This document shows, piece after piece, positions 10,015 to 23,000 of a stretch of DNA of 33,473 nucleotides. Position 1 is the first letter of the stretch. Every line of letters begins with the position of its first letter. The stretch comes from Reclinomonas americana ATCC 50394 (lineage: Eukaryota > Jakobida > Jakobea > Jakobida). The notes below the pieces were generated by a model. That model worked only from the letters and a program-made list of their open reading frames with translations, was not told the DNA's origin and made no database searches. Position numbers and translations under genes: made by a program. The DNA lies in NCBI GenBank assembly GCA_048213135.1, contig PS015773.1:1588-35060 (forward strand). The letters are read 5' to 3'.

Positions 10015-10278
10015 TGGTGATCAATGAACGTCGCCAGCATGTTTGCAATGAGAATCGATACGCCTGGCGGCAACACAGATGTGCGACAGAGGGCCTATAC
10101 ACGGGCCCACAGACAGCCTTTGTTTGTGGTCGAGTCGCGTCCACTTTGTATTGTTGCGACGTTTGTTGTCGTCGCGTCCTCCATTGTCCATTTTCATCCC
10201 ATCGTCGCTCCTCCGTGTGCGCACTCGTTAACCCCCACTCCTTCTTCAACCTTCTCTCGTTATCCCTTGCTCGTTACC

Positions 10279-13200
10279 ATGGCTTCTGCCTCGCAAGCTC
10301 ACCCGCACGTCGACGAGGTCGACGCCGAGGAGGAGAACCGCCGTTTGGTGGAGGTTCGTCACTGCACACTCACACACACGCTCGCACACACGCACACAGA
10401 CTGGCTTTTGTTGCATGCAACTACATGGAGCGAGATGAGAGACAACACACAGGCAGTTGTCGCGCAAGTGCCATCTTGGCCATGTTCCAAGTGACAAGTC
10501 ACACGCGCACTCTCTCCGCCTCTGTGTGTACTCACGCGTCTCTGCGCTTGCTCTTTCTCGTCGCTGCCCTCCTTGCCCACTGTGCGCGAGTTGCACTTTG
10601 CACGCTCTTGCATGCCTGTTCCATTTTCTTGTACGCGGAACATCTCACCGCCATGTGTGCGTCACCACTCACTCGCACGCGCTCACTCTCTTATTTCTCC
10701 ACCGCGCCTCCCTTCTCGGCATTCCACCTCCTTGTAACTTGCGCGCTCGCTCTCTTTCTCCACGCGCCACTTGCTTTCCACTCGAGTTCTATTTTGGTCA
10801 CTTGTTTTCTCATGTTTCGACAACAGGATGCCCAGTCGCGCATGGCTGCGGCTTTTGGTCGCGAGGCCATCCTCGCCCTCAAGAGCGCCAAGTACATTGT
10901 GTCGGGCCTGAACGGCGTGGGCGCAGAAGTCGGTATGTAAACGACTTGCGCCAAAGAGCAGGTTCCGAGTCTACCTTCTCACGTGCTGCTGTGACACAGC
11001 CAAGAACATCATGCTGACTCGCATCGACACCATTGTGCTGCATGACACGCGCCCGACCACGTTCATGGATCTCTCGTCGCAGGTACCCCCCTGTACTGCT
11101 GCTCAAACACGCACAATCACACTCTCACGTATGCCTCTCTTGTCTCCTCGCACGCACACAGTTTGCGCTGTCGGAGCACGACATTGGCAAGAACCGCGCC
11201 GAGGCCTGCTTCACTCGCATGCACGAGCTCAACCCGGCCATCAACGCTCACCTCGGTGCGTGCCACTGCATCCGCTGCCGTTCCGATCTCCTTTTTCTTA
11301 CACTTTCTTGTGTGCAGAGACTGGCGACCTGTTCGACTTCCTGAAGAAGTCCGAGAACCTGCACCCAGACGGCCGCTCCATCTACGACTGCCTGGTGGTG
11401 CGTGCCACTGTCCCTTGCACCTGCCTGGTCTCTTTTCCATTGTTGCTCACGTTGTATGTCACAGATCTGCGACACCAACATTGATGCCGACCTGCTGGCG
11501 CTCACCGACTGGTGCCACAGCAAGGGCCTGAAGGTGGTGATTGCACTGTCGCGCGGTGAGTGATAATGCTGGCTTGAGGCCAGAGAGGAAAAATGGATGA
11601 TGCTGAGTGGGGGCATGCACACACAGGTCCGTTTGCCATGCTGTTTGCGGACTTTGGCCACGGATTTGTGTGCAACGATCTGAACGGCGAGGAGTTCCAG
11701 GAGCTCCCCGTGCAGATGATTGTTGCGTTGTGTGTGTGTGCTCACAAGCAGCTCGGATGTGTTCTGACAGCCACTCGGGGCGTGATTGCAGGAGGCCATC
11801 CCCGTGTACGACGAGGCCGGCCACCGTGTCGGACACAAGGGTGTGGTGCGCATCCGCGTGGCCGACGAAATCTGGAGCCACGGTCTGCAGGACGGCGACA
11901 CTGTGTCGTTCAAGGTGCTGTGTGTGTTGTGTTGTGTGTGGATTGCCTTCCAGTTGCTGACACTCGCTTGTGCAGAACGTCGACGGCATTGAGGGTCTGA
12001 ACGGCAATGAGTTCCAAGTCACCATCATTGACCGCACTGCGTTCTCGATCGGCATGATCCCGCACGAGGGCGAGTTTGGTGGCAGCGGCTTTGTCAAGGG
12101 TGTGAAGAAGCCGGTGCCGTTCTCCTTCGTTGCGTCGACTGCGAATGACCGCTTTCCGAGTTTGTGCGCGTGTTGCTGATTCTCTTCCTTGTTGTTATCA
12201 CAGCGTCCGCTCCGCGACGTGCTGCAGAACCCGGGCCCGATTGTGCAGTCGGATCTGATGAAGATGTTCTCGTGCAACTCGGAGTCGCTGCACTTTGGCT
12301 TCTTGGCACTGTCGCACTTTGTGGCCGAGAACGGTCGTCTGCCGACTCCGGGCAATGTGGCCGAGGCGGAGCGTGTGGTGCAAAAGGCGGAGACGATCTT
12401 TGCGGCCACTCGTGTGCAGTTTGTGCCGGGCTCGCCGCTCGTGCCGGTGCGCTCAGAGATGCCATTCGAGGAGGTGAACAAGGACCTGGTCCGCAAGCTG
12501 GCGCTGTACTCGCAGGGCAACTTGAACCCGATGGTGCGTCGCGATGAAGGATGGGAAGGAAAGAATGACGAGCGCTGAACTCCTTGCCCCCACAACAGGC
12601 TTCGGTGTTGGGAGCACTTGCGGCGCAGGAGGCACAAAAGGCGGTGACGAAGCGGTACCAGCCGCTGCACCAGATCATGTACCTGGACTTTGTGGAGGTG
12701 TTGCCGGAGGAGCCGCTGTCGGAGGCTGAGCTGGCACCGATTGGAAGCCGCTACGACGGACAGATTGCGGTGTTTGGCAAGGCTGCTCAGGAGCGCATTC
12801 TGCGTCAGAAGATCTTCATGGTCGGCGCTGGTGGTGAGTTTGTTGTGAGAAGGACAGAAGCGAGTGTTTCTGTTGCTCGCTTGCTGATTGGTGATGTGCT
12901 TGCTTCCTGCAGCTCTCGGTTGCGAGTATCTGAAGGACTTTGCGATGATGGGTGTGGGTTGCGGGTGCGTGTCACCGCTGTTTTGTACTCCTTGGTGCTG
13001 TGGACTCACTGCGTTTTTTTTTTTTTGTGGCCAGCGGCGGTGCCATCACGGTGACCGACATGGACACGATTGAGGTGTCGAACCTCAATCGCCAGTTCCT
13101 GTTCCGCAAGCAGCATGTCAACGTTGCGTGCTTTGTGTGCAAGTCGATCAGATCGCAGATGAGATGTTTTCTTATTTTATCTGTGGTTGCCTTCGCGATA

Positions 13201-13354
13201 TCAGAGCTACAAGGCTGCGGTTGCGTGCCAGCAAGCGAGCAACATGAACCCGAATATGCACACCACTGCGCTGCAGCAGATGGTGGCACCGGCCACTGAA
13301 GGTGCGTTGCAAATCCGCAGGCCTGTCTCTGTGACGTAGCCCTTGTGTCGTAAG

Positions 13355-13440
<86 letters not shown>

Positions 13441-13816
13441 CGTCGTCGTCGTTCGTCGTCGTCCGTCCGTCGGTAGGAGGACGAAGTAGTAGGTTGGTAG
13501 GTAGTACGTCGACGTACGACGGAACCGAACGTCGCGNNNNNNNNNNNNNNNNNNNNNNNNNNNNNNNNNNNNNNNNNNNNNNNNNNNNNNNNNNNNNNNN
13601 NNNNNNNNNNNNNNNNNNNNNNNNNNNNNNNNNNNNNNNNNNNNNNNNNNNNNNNNNNNNNNNNNNNNNNNNNNNNNNNNNNNNNNNNNNCGTACGCGTC
13701 GCGACGACGACGAGTAGGTGGTACGGACCGGACCGACCGACGTACGGTAGGTCGGTCGTACGTACGTACGACGACGTCGTCGTCGTCGTCGTGTACGTCG
13801 TCGTCGTAGTAGTTAG

Positions 13817-13894
<78 letters not shown>

Positions 13895-16658
13895 ATCAGG
13901 CCTGTTCGATCGCGCCTTCTGGGAGGACAAGGATATGGTGGTGAATGCACTGGACAACATCCAGGCTCGCCTGTACGTCGACGACCGCTGCGTGCAGTTC
14001 CGCAAGCCGCTCGTTGAGGCCGGCACGGAGGCCGTCAAGTGCAACTGGTGTGTGCATGCATTTTCCTGATGTTTTTTCCCTTATCCTTCGCTCACGAAGC
14101 CTTGGTGTGCACAGCTGTGTGAGTACACTGGCTGTTTGGGAGTGTGTCCAGCGTGTCGTGGCTGGCAGTGTCTCACACCACCACTTTCTCGTGTCCGCTG
14201 TGCAGATTGTGATTCCGGGCTTCTCGGTCAACTACGGCTTCCATCGCGAGATTGACCCGCCAAAGGCCAAGAAGTGCACTGTGACCAACTTCCCTGTGCG
14301 TAACTTGCTTGTGTGGGTGTAACTTGATTGTGCGTAACATGCTGAATTTCGCTGTTGTCTTGTGCGCAGTACGTGCGTCATTGAATAACCCCGGCACCTG
14401 TATTACCAAGCGAACGACTCACATTTGTTTTTTCCCCTCCTTGTTCTTGATTGCATACAGCTGGTGAGTTGGCCCAAGTGTTGCGCGCTGGTCCTGTCAC
14501 GTGTTGCTTAGTTAACCCTTCCACTCGCAGATCGAGCACTGCATCCAGTACGCGCGCGAGATCACGTTCCAGAAGCTGTTTGTGGACTGCCCGGAGGCTG
14601 TGGCCGAGTACCGCAACAACCCGCAGGCCTTCCTGGACAAGGTCAAGGAGATGCCGGAGACGGAGAAAGTCGATGTTGCGTTGAGGCGATCTGTATGTCG
14701 GAGTCGACGGGAAGATACTGATGTGGTGGTGCGTCGCAGGTTGCCCGCAAGCTGGCTGGCATTCTGAGCGCCGAGAACCGCTGCGCCTCTCTGGAGGACT
14801 GCGTGGCGTGGGCGCGCAACCTGTACGAGGAGGAGTTTGTACACTCGGCGTTCCAGTGGCACTCGCTGTACCCTCGTGATGCCAAGAACCGTGACGGTGA
14901 GTGCATTGCCTGCCATGTGAGTTGATGACTTGCTTACTCGGGGCATTATTGCAGGCACGCCGTTCTGGGGTGGCGTCAAGACGTACCCGACGGAGCAGCG
15001 ATTCGACCCGGCAAACCCGCTGCACGTGCAGTTCCTGGTGCGCGACAATCTATTGTTGGCTTGTTGCAGTTGCCCTGCTCATCCCCGGTTGGTGCACAGG
15101 TGACGGCGACTGCGCTGCGCGCCAAGACTCTCGGCATTGCTGTGCCGTCGGAGTTCCGTCTGGATAGCCGCCGTGGAAAGGCGCTGGTGCTGGAGATCGC
15201 CTCGCGCGTCAACGTGAAGGCGTTCAGCAACTCGGCGGTTTGTAAAGCGTGTGGTGGTGGCGCGTGTGTGCCAAGTTCCTCACACCAGTGGGTGAATACG
15301 ATGAGCAGAAGGCATCGACCGACGGTGAGGACGAGTCGAACGTGTCGCTGGTGCAGGAGTTCGACCCGAACGCCGTGCTGAGCTCGCTCCCGTCGCCGAG
15401 CGACATCTCGCCGTCGGTGACCGCCGATGAGTTCGAGAAGGACAACGACCTCAACTACCACGTGGACTTCCTGATGGCCGTGTCCAACATTCGTGCCATC
15501 ATGTACCGCATCGACACGGTGGACCGCCTGAAGATCAAGCTCGTCGCCGGTCGTGTGATTCCGGCCATTGTGACGAGCACGGCTCTGATCTGCGGCTACG
15601 CGAGCTTTGAGATGCTGAAGGTGTGTGTGGATTTTCGGATGAGATTGCACTGAACTTGTCGGTTGGCTGACTGCTGGGTGCAGATCTGGTCTGGCCGGCC
15701 AAACTCGGCGATTCGCGAGTCGACGGTTAACCTCGGCACGCTGATGTTCACCGTGCAGGAGCCGATGGAGGCGCCGAAGGTGAGAGTGTCTATTGTGTGT
15801 GCCTGCTTTCTTCGGAGCGGTAGGGTGATGACTGATTGACGTGCTTTGTTCAACGTGCAGTGGAGCTACAAGGGTGCGAGTGGCGACCACACGTTCACGC
15901 TGTGGGACAGCGTGCATGTGGACGCGCGTGGTCTGACGCTGAAGCAGGTTTGTCGTTGGCGTCGCTCTCTTCGCTGTTGCATTGTGTCTGTCGCTCTCCT
16001 CGCGGTTGCTCTGTGTCTCTGTCACTCTCTTCGCTGCTGCATTGTGTTTCCGTCGCTCTCCTTGCTGTTGCTCTGTGTTTCTGTCGCTCTCCTCGCTGCT
16101 GCTCTTGTGTCTCTGTCGCTCTCCTTGCGGTTGCTCCGTGTCTCTGTCGCTCTCCTTGCGGTTGCTCCGTGTCTCTATCGCTCTCTTTGCTGTTGCTCCG
16201 TGTCTCTGTCGCTCTCCTCGCTGCTGCTCTGTGTCCCTGTCGCTCTTCTGCACACAGGCGTTCTCACCAATGCTATTCATTCCTGGCAGTTCTTGGACAA
16301 GATGAAGGCGGAGCAGGAGCTGAACATCGAGACAATCTCGGTGGTGCGACAGGACTACGTGGTGTGGTTTGGTGCTCGCGGGGCGCTGGACAAGCCGCTG
16401 CTTGAGCTCGTGGAGAATATCGTGAAGAAGAACAAGCTGCACGTGGACCCGTCTGGCATTATCGAGTTCCTGGTGTCGGCACCGTTGCGTAGTAGCCGTC
16501 GGCACCGCGCATGGTGAATCGATTTTGTCTCACTCACGCGCGCGTGGTGATGTTACTGCAGTGATGGCTCCGTGGTGAAGAAGCTGGATCAGGAGGGCAA
16601 GGAGTACGAGGAGGACGGACCGGAGCATCTGCCAAAGATCTTTGTGCGCGTGCACTGA
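10279..16658 (+). CDS. UBA1: Ubiquitin-activating enzyme E1
   Basis: Twenty-eight exons can be chained to exactly 1097 codons (1096 residues; human about 1058). The product activates ubiquitin with ATP and passes it to E2s from a thioester. Visible parts are the inactive adenylation half (VSGLNGVGAEVAKN), the active half (VGAGALGCEYLKDFAMMGVG, DMDTIEVSNLNRQFLFR), the catalytic cysteine in KKCTVTNFP (TGC at 14275, residue about 642), and a C-terminal ubiquitin-fold domain. Exons: 10279-10353, 10827-10932, 11000-11082, 11162-11255, 11318-11397, 11465-11555, 11627-11721, 11792-11914, 11976-12128, 12204-12533, 12599-12833, 12913-12964, 13035-13122, 13205-13301, 13900-14047, 14115-14118, 14206-14295, 14370-14372, 14461-14463, 14531-14674, 14740-14896, 14955-15037, 15100-15237, 15276-15620, 15684-15779, 15861-15947, 16290-16483, 16562-16658. 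Five donors are GTTGCGT. The 38-bp intron at 15238-15275 is unusually short and uncertain. Confidence 0.97.
13358..13899. repeat. GT microsatellites and CGT-rich repeats around an assembly gap in a UBA1 intron
   Basis: The intron 13302-13899 contains two long (GT)n runs (about 13358-13437 and 13816-13893). Between them lie CGTACG/GTCGTC-type low-complexity sequence and 154 N (13537-13690). The coding sense on both sides joins normally, so the gap is intronic. Confidence 0.9.
14115..14118 (+). other. UBA1: UBA1 4-nt microexon (CTGT)
   Basis: The exon before ends in phase 2 (TG|) and the next begins in phase 0 at ATT-GTG-ATT-CCG. CACAG precedes and GTGAGT follows the four bases CTGT. Inserting them restores the frame and gives two residues between KCN and IVIP, the same spacing as animal and yeast E1 (GN-two residues-VIP). 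Flanking introns are 67 and 87 bp. Confidence 0.65.
14370..14372 (+). other. UBA1: UBA1 3-nt microexon (TAC, Tyr)
   Basis: Three bases between a CGCAG acceptor and a GTGCGT donor. Together with the next 3-nt exon this supplies exactly the two residues expected between the conserved NFP (just after the catalytic Cys) and IEH. Flanking introns are 74 and 88 bp. Confidence 0.75.
14461..14463 (+). other. UBA1: UBA1 3-nt microexon (CTG, Leu)
   Basis: CTG sits between ATACAG and GTGAGT. Without it and TAC, the block between 14296 and 14530 would be a single 235-bp intron and NFP-IEH would lack the two residues that other E1s have. The flanking introns, at 88 and 67 bp, are of typical size. Confidence 0.75.
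15955..16255. repeat. 31-bp intronic minisatellite in UBA1
   Basis: About nine degenerate copies of a unit close to GTCGCTCTCCTTGCGGTTGC followed by TCCGTGTCTCT fill most of the 342-bp intron at 15948-16289. The copies differ by a few substitutions. Confidence 0.85.
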
Positions 16659-17072
16659 GCGCACCTGTCGATGCGGTTCGAGGGGGTACTTTGAATGAAG
16701 GAGTGAAACGACTTTCCATCATTTGTTGGGGTAAGGGGAAGTTGGGAAAGGGGACTTGGAGCAGCTGACGTCGATCGTTCTGCAAAGTATAGAAGAAACA
16801 GAGGGAGGAGGAGACCAAAGAGAAGGAGAAGAAGAAGAAAAAATGTTTGGTTCGTAGATCGGTGCGCGTTGTCGTCGATCGATTTTTAATGCATGTGACG
16901 ATGACGATGACGGGCACGACAGCAGCTGTCTCGATCTACAGGCCTGTTGTGGAGAGTTGCCGAGGGTAGTCGAAGAGATAGATGGAGAGAGAGTGAGAGA
17001 GGAGGAGGGGGAGAATCTGTGAGGTGTTGCGTGCCTGGGTTCGTGGTCGATCAAACTTCCCAGTCCAGCATT
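16659..17072. other. Convergent 3' intergenic region UBA1/ZNFX1
   Basis: This 414-bp space between two facing stop codons should contain both 3' UTRs. A purine-rich tract (about 16790-16845) and a GAG-rich tract (16975-17015) are seen. There is no clear AATAAA on either strand and no convincing gene. Confidence 0.6.
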
Positions 17073-20000
17073 TCATCGGTCCAACATGGTGGGCCATGCA
17101 GGCGCCGACGCCCCGTCCATTTCCGAGGCGAGTTGGTTGGACGCGAGGAGTGTGTGCTGCGAACCACCGACTGTTGCTCCACAGTCGGGACAGTGGCTGG
17201 TTTGCATGGCCCCGCCGCACTCGCCGATAAAGTACGGATGTCCGTTGGGGCACTTGAACCAGTGTCCCGCCGCCGACGAACCACCCAGCTCCTGTCGCAT
17301 GGCGGCCACGATCATCTGTCGTTCCTCCTCGGACAAGCGTTTTGTTACGTCTTTCAGAGCTTCCAGGCCTTCGTACCTCGGATTCAATTCTTGCAGCTGC
17401 GAGAAAGTCGTCAGCGACTGTCAACTGTACAGAAGAAAGCAAAACGCGAGCAGACGGACGCAACAAAACGAAGCAGTCGCTTTGCTTTGTCAACGTTGGC
17501 ATGTTGTCCAGACGACTCCATGACAATCCAGTGGTGCAGGGCGCGACAACGGTGCTCCACCATCACTTGATCGTCAGCCGCCACACGCTGCAGCCGAAGC
17601 AGGTGGTGAGTGAGCGACAAGTGCTCGCCGAAATGAATACCGCTACACACCTCGTACTCTGTGGCGGCATCGACGCGACGGTTCGCCCGTTGATACGCCT
17701 CGGCCAGTTGTAGGCGTGCATCGTGGTGGCTCGGAAGCATGTCCAGAACTCGCTGGAAGTTTTCGATGGCCACCTTCAAGTTGTTTCTGCACACCTCGCT
17801 GTTATTTTCAAGTCGCCTACTCTCACACATTTCGTGAACTGTAATGCGCAACGAATCCAGTGCCGCAAAGCCGGCTGCCATACAACGCTTGCTGTTGAGA
17901 CGACGCTTGACTTTGTCAATGTCGTCCAGCGCGTGCCGAATCGTGGTTGAGTACCGAAGTGTGCGACGCACCGATGCCTGCGGTCACCAGCATCAGAGAC
18001 TAAAGTAGCAGTGGGCACGAGCAAAAGAAGCACATTGGCACGCAACTCGGCAGCTCGGACACTTTGGGAATCCGATTGCCTTGTGCTCCGACGCATCGGG
18101 ATCGTCCTGTTGCAATCCTTTCATGTACTCGTCGAGGCCGGTAACCTCGAAGACGTGATGACAGTCGACAAGCTCGACAAACAGTGCGTCTCCATCAAAC
18201 TGCATCCATGCGGACAGGTGTCAGCATAACACGAAAACAAGCGTCGCAGACGACAACCGCGTACTTCAGAGAGAGGCATCATGTGAATCGGCTCCTCCAT
18301 GTCACCGTTACAGATGCGACACGCTCGCGGACATGGTTCGCCACACACACCAATACACGTATGACCACACTCAAGGACCTCCTGCGATGGTACGTGTCAA
18401 ACCGGATGAAAGCATAGAGGATCGATTGGTATATATATATCTATAGCATACGAACCGCGCAGGGACGCATACATGGCGGCCGATCGCACGGGTCACTGCA
18501 CAGTTGGTGACAGGCATGGTGGTCGCAGTGGTACGCACACGGTTCGCCACATGGCACGCAGATGTCGCCGCACGCCTTCTGGCATCGCGAGTGCACACAG
18601 AAGTTTTCACATGGCAGAGCGCATGGCGGGCAGTCGTCGCAGCATTTCTGTCAATCGATGTGAGATACTTAGTTGCAAAAGCGCGCCCGACAGCGCAAGA
18701 AGCTAATAACGCAACCGACTGACACTTGTGGCCGCACAGAAGGTACCGCTTGCACGGCTCAGTGCACGGTACATGCTGACGACTACCATGACACTTGCCA
18801 CACGTCCCCGCACACGAATGACCACATCGCTCCAGCACGTGTCGACAGGGCTCACGACACTCGATTTTTTCGAGCGGCACTGAGCACGCCACGTAGGCCG
18901 TGTGTCCACACGGAAGCAGTCGGCGCACGTTGTGCCCGCAAGGCGTGCACTCCTCGCTGCACTTGCTCTGCATGATGATAACCCACTGTGAGCATTGCGC
19001 GCACAGCGACTGCCAACCGCTATTGCACAGACTGCTGAAACACACCTGGCACTGATGTCCGCAGGAGAGGATCTTCGGACACAGATGTTGACACTTGTCG
19101 AATTCTGCTGGGTCAAGGTGGCACGGAATTGGCTGGGTGTGTCCGCACGAAGGGATGACCTTGTCGACCAGTTCCATACACTTGCCCTCAAATACGGCCT
19201 TTGCAGTCGGGCATGGCACGGAGACTCTAAGAAGCGCAGATGGCATGTGCTGTGGGAAGAGGGGAAACAACGCCAACGATCGAAAAAACCAACAGACTCA
19301 CCGGTGCCCAGCCGGACAACTGCGCGGAATCACAATCCGATTCTTTGTGCACGGATAGGACTCGCACGATGCAGCGTGGCAGCACAGCGTGCACATGTGA
19401 CCACATTCTCGTCGCCCACCGCACGGTAACTTGCAGCCGCCGAGAATCACGTCATCAAAATCACGCGGTTTGCTGACCGACGTGACGTTCTCTGCAACAC
19501 GAATGTGAGCAAAAAGCACGCATGGGGCACCCTACAAACAAACGACATGTTCCAAACCTGGATGGTGGTGACATTGCAGAGACAGCGCAGGTCCACACGC
19601 ATGTTGCTCGTCCAGATCGCGGAATACTTGCCGCCACAGACCGCAACCCTGCGCCTTCGACAACAACTTGCGGTTGCCGATCACGTACATGGCTGCGTTT
19701 GCGCCGACAACAAGAATGAGAACACCTCCATCGCAAGATACTGAGCACCGCAAGTACTGCAGACTGTACCATGTCGGGCGCGAGAGAGCGCGACACAGAT
19801 GCGGTTCTCGATCTTGACGAATCCAGTGACGCCTTCCATGTTGGATCGAACAAGTGACAACAGGATAATATCGTTCTCCTCGCCCTGGTAATCGTCGATC
19901 GTGGACACACGAACATGTTGAATGTCAGACGTGCCGGGAGTGTTCGCACGAGGGCGGCGGAGCGCATCCTTGAGCTCCATCACTTGTCCCGTATCTGCGA

Positions 20001-23000
20001 CAACAACACACTTAGTTGAGGCGCGGAAAACACTCTTGAGTAGTACCCTCACGCAACAAGTAGTCAGCAAAGTGATGCGGTCGGCCGTGTAGTCGCCTTG
20101 CTGCAAGATATAGCAGCAAAGTCGCACCAAGAACTCGGCCTCGTGAGGGTTCTTCTTGCTGCCCTCTCCGGTCTCCTGGTGCTCGTGCGTCACGAAATAG
20201 AGATTACAGGAAATGCCGCGGACAGACGGGTACTCCAACACGGACTCGTGATCCGTGAGTCGCGGATAGATGGGTCGCACCAACCTGCGCAATGTGCAAT
20301 GGGCACCAACACACCCTCCTAACAAAACACACACGCAAGTACGAACCGACTGATCTCCGGACGCATACGATGCTGATTGGACAGAGTCACGTGTCTGTGA
20401 CCGGCTGCCACGAGGCGTTCTGCGCGCGTTTGAGACCGTCATCAAATTGAGTCAGTTCCAGAATATTGCACGAAGCAAGCGAGAAACTCACCAAACAGGG
20501 AGACATCGTGCTTGTGAACGCGAGAGAGGTGGTAGTCGGCAGCATGAGGTCTTGCAGACATGAAATGTCAGCGCTTGACAAAGAACGGTGTGCACAAGAA
20601 GAGAGCAAACCGAAGTTGCTTGTGGTCGCCGATTAGCACACATTGCTGAACACTGCTGAAAAGAGAGCAGACGGCATGCGCTTCAAAGATTTCAGCAGCC
20701 TCCTCGACAATCACCACGGACGGCGATATCTCGTCACTTGACAACAAACTCGCGTACTTAGCAGCAGCTGCAAGCAACTCAATACTCTCAGCAAAACAAC
20801 CCAAACCCACTGTGCAGTCAACGTGACAAACCAGTCGTGGTCATGGCAATCACTTTGGCGGAAGCCATAGCTCTGCACATTTGCACGCACACAGAGAGTG
20901 CAACAGTGAATTTGAGAGACCAGGTGTCATCGTCATCTTGTTGTCACACGAAACTCAATGTCACGCTCCATGTTCAGCTCTTCCAGCTGGTGTTGCGCGT
21001 CGAGGTACCGTTGATTGTAGTCGTCGATTAGCGGACGCAGTACGTCCATCATGACTTGCTGACGCAGTTGACGATGCAAGACCTTGCGAACGACAGGCGA
21101 GAGCTGCCAGAGATCGTCGACACCAGCGAAATCTACGTTGGCAGCAGGGGCGGCATCAGAATCCAGCTGTGAAAACTCTCCGACAACATCATCAACGTAA
21201 CCAGTTTCCATCATCAGCTTGACGGCTTCGACTGCCTCGGCTTCGGCTTCGGCTATGGAGGGAAACACAATCAACAACAGAAAGTCGGCAAGGCATTATT
21301 CATCTTCAGCCGTTCGGTACCTTGCAGATCCGCAGGAACTGTACAGTGACGACCAACATCAGCGACGAATGCAAAACAACACCAAAGAAAGGCGCAAGAA
21401 ACATGACAAACCATCGCCTGGAGCTTCTCTCGACACCGCTGCGACCGGAGCGACATGTGGGTGCGATGTATGAAAACAGGAGACAGAACAAGAACAACCC
21501 CTCTTACCGTCGTCGTTCGCCTCCGCTTGCTGCAGTGCAAGCTCAAAGTCTGCAAACTTGCGATCCGAGAACTGTTCCACATCGCGGTCGTACCAGCCAT
21601 CGTCATCACCGTCGTCATAATCGTCATCATCGTCAAAGGCTTTCGGAATGATGGTGAAAGCGCGCTCACATCGACGATAGTCAGCGGCCAGCTCCCGAGC
21701 CTTGTCTGGCGAATACCCGAGCCATTGTGCGACGATGGCCATTTCGTCCATCGACTGCGGCCGACCACGCTTCTTGGAAAGAATCTGTTGGCCTCGCTGA
21801 ACAAAGTACTGTCGAAGGTCCGATGGAATTCGGGCATGCTCCAAATCGCACACCGGAAAAACGTACAGCGAGGCCAAGACCTGTATCTGCTCCTCCAGTT
21901 GCTTGGACATCTGACGCAGTTCGTACATGGTCTTCCCGCGACGACCCGTAAGCTTCACCTGCCGTACCGCTTCCATCAGAGTGTACGGCTTCAGGCGCTC
22001 GCTTCGCGACCGGCCACCAATTCGAATCACGCTGGTTGTAGTGTCCAGAATCGCCTCCAGGAACTGATCGATTGCGTGATTGGTGTAGCACACGCACAGG
22101 ATTGGCCGATTTCGCAGGTTGACCGCACGATCCGTGCCCTCCGAGTTGGCCAGCAGCAGTCGAGTGAGAACGAGGCCGATGTACGTCTTGCCGGTGCCAG
22201 GTGGGCCTTGAATCAGTGGCATCTGAGAATTGAAGCACAACTGCAGCGCAGCAAGTTGACTGGGGTCGAGACCAAGTGGAAGGTCCAACCACGTCGGCTG
22301 CCGCGGATTGTGTCGACGGCGGGCAGAGGGGACTAGCGCTCGGTTCTCGGGAGACATCTGAAAACACGGCGTGTTGACCGGTCAGTCAACCTCTCAAATA
22401 AAAAGTATTCAATTGACAACGAGCGCCCGCACCAGAGTTGAGAAGTCCATTGGCGCGGCAATCAGGTAGCCAGGCGGATGTTGGTCATCGACCGAAGCCA
22501 ACAAGTACGGATAGAAGAGTTGAATGTCGTTCAACATGGCCCTCGACTGCAGTCTACGCAGTACGTGCACCGAGGCCTCGAAGTAGCTGCTGGTGGACTC
22601 GACCTGTGAACAGAATAGTTACATGAATACGAGGTCGGCAAATCATCACACTCTTCGCGTTCCGTACCATCGTAAGAGTCTCAACATCGGCACAAGGCAA
22701 CACGAGATCACCACCGGTGACTCCAAGGATCTGCAAATCGACATCCTCGCCCTTGCAACGAGTCACTACTCCACAAATGACGTGCTCCTCAAAGCGGTCG
22801 GCGCTCAACGCGACGAGAGACCCGCCCTTCAACAGATCGCGCTCAGGGCCCTTCTTCGGTCGATTCGTCTGCTTCTTCTTCGACTGGTTTCCTTGCACAA
22901 TCTTGAAGTGGTAGCACAAGCCCACGCGTTGCACCAGAGTCGGTCCTGTGCAGACAACGCGGTCGAAGACGCGCAAGCTGCGTGGAGGTCGGCGGTTGGC

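Noticed and set aside
9563-10249. 228-residue minus-strand frame opposite the small membrane protein
   Set aside because: Ala/Pro/Thr/Ser low complexity without domain features; the plus-strand frame has a plausible membrane segment and charged helix.
11459-13009. Minus-strand 516-residue open frame opposite UBA1
   Set aside because: It is antisense to exons with unambiguous E1 motifs; the composition reflects codon bias of the other strand and no domain is visible.
13358-13893. CRISPR-like or functional array around the N gap
   Set aside because: It is plain GT dinucleotide and CGT-rich low complexity in an intron, with no repeat-spacer structure.
14169-14205. Extending the UBA1 exon upstream to a CAG at 14166-14168 instead of using a 4-nt exon
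   Set aside because: It fixes the frame but inserts 12 residues into a conserved strand, has a poor pyrimidine tract and gives a 121-bp intron. Kept as the main alternative.
14976-16505. Minus-strand 509-residue open frame opposite the UBA1 3' half
   Set aside because: It is partly translated from the 31-bp intronic repeats (periodic ESDRDTEQ-like units) and is antisense to real exons.
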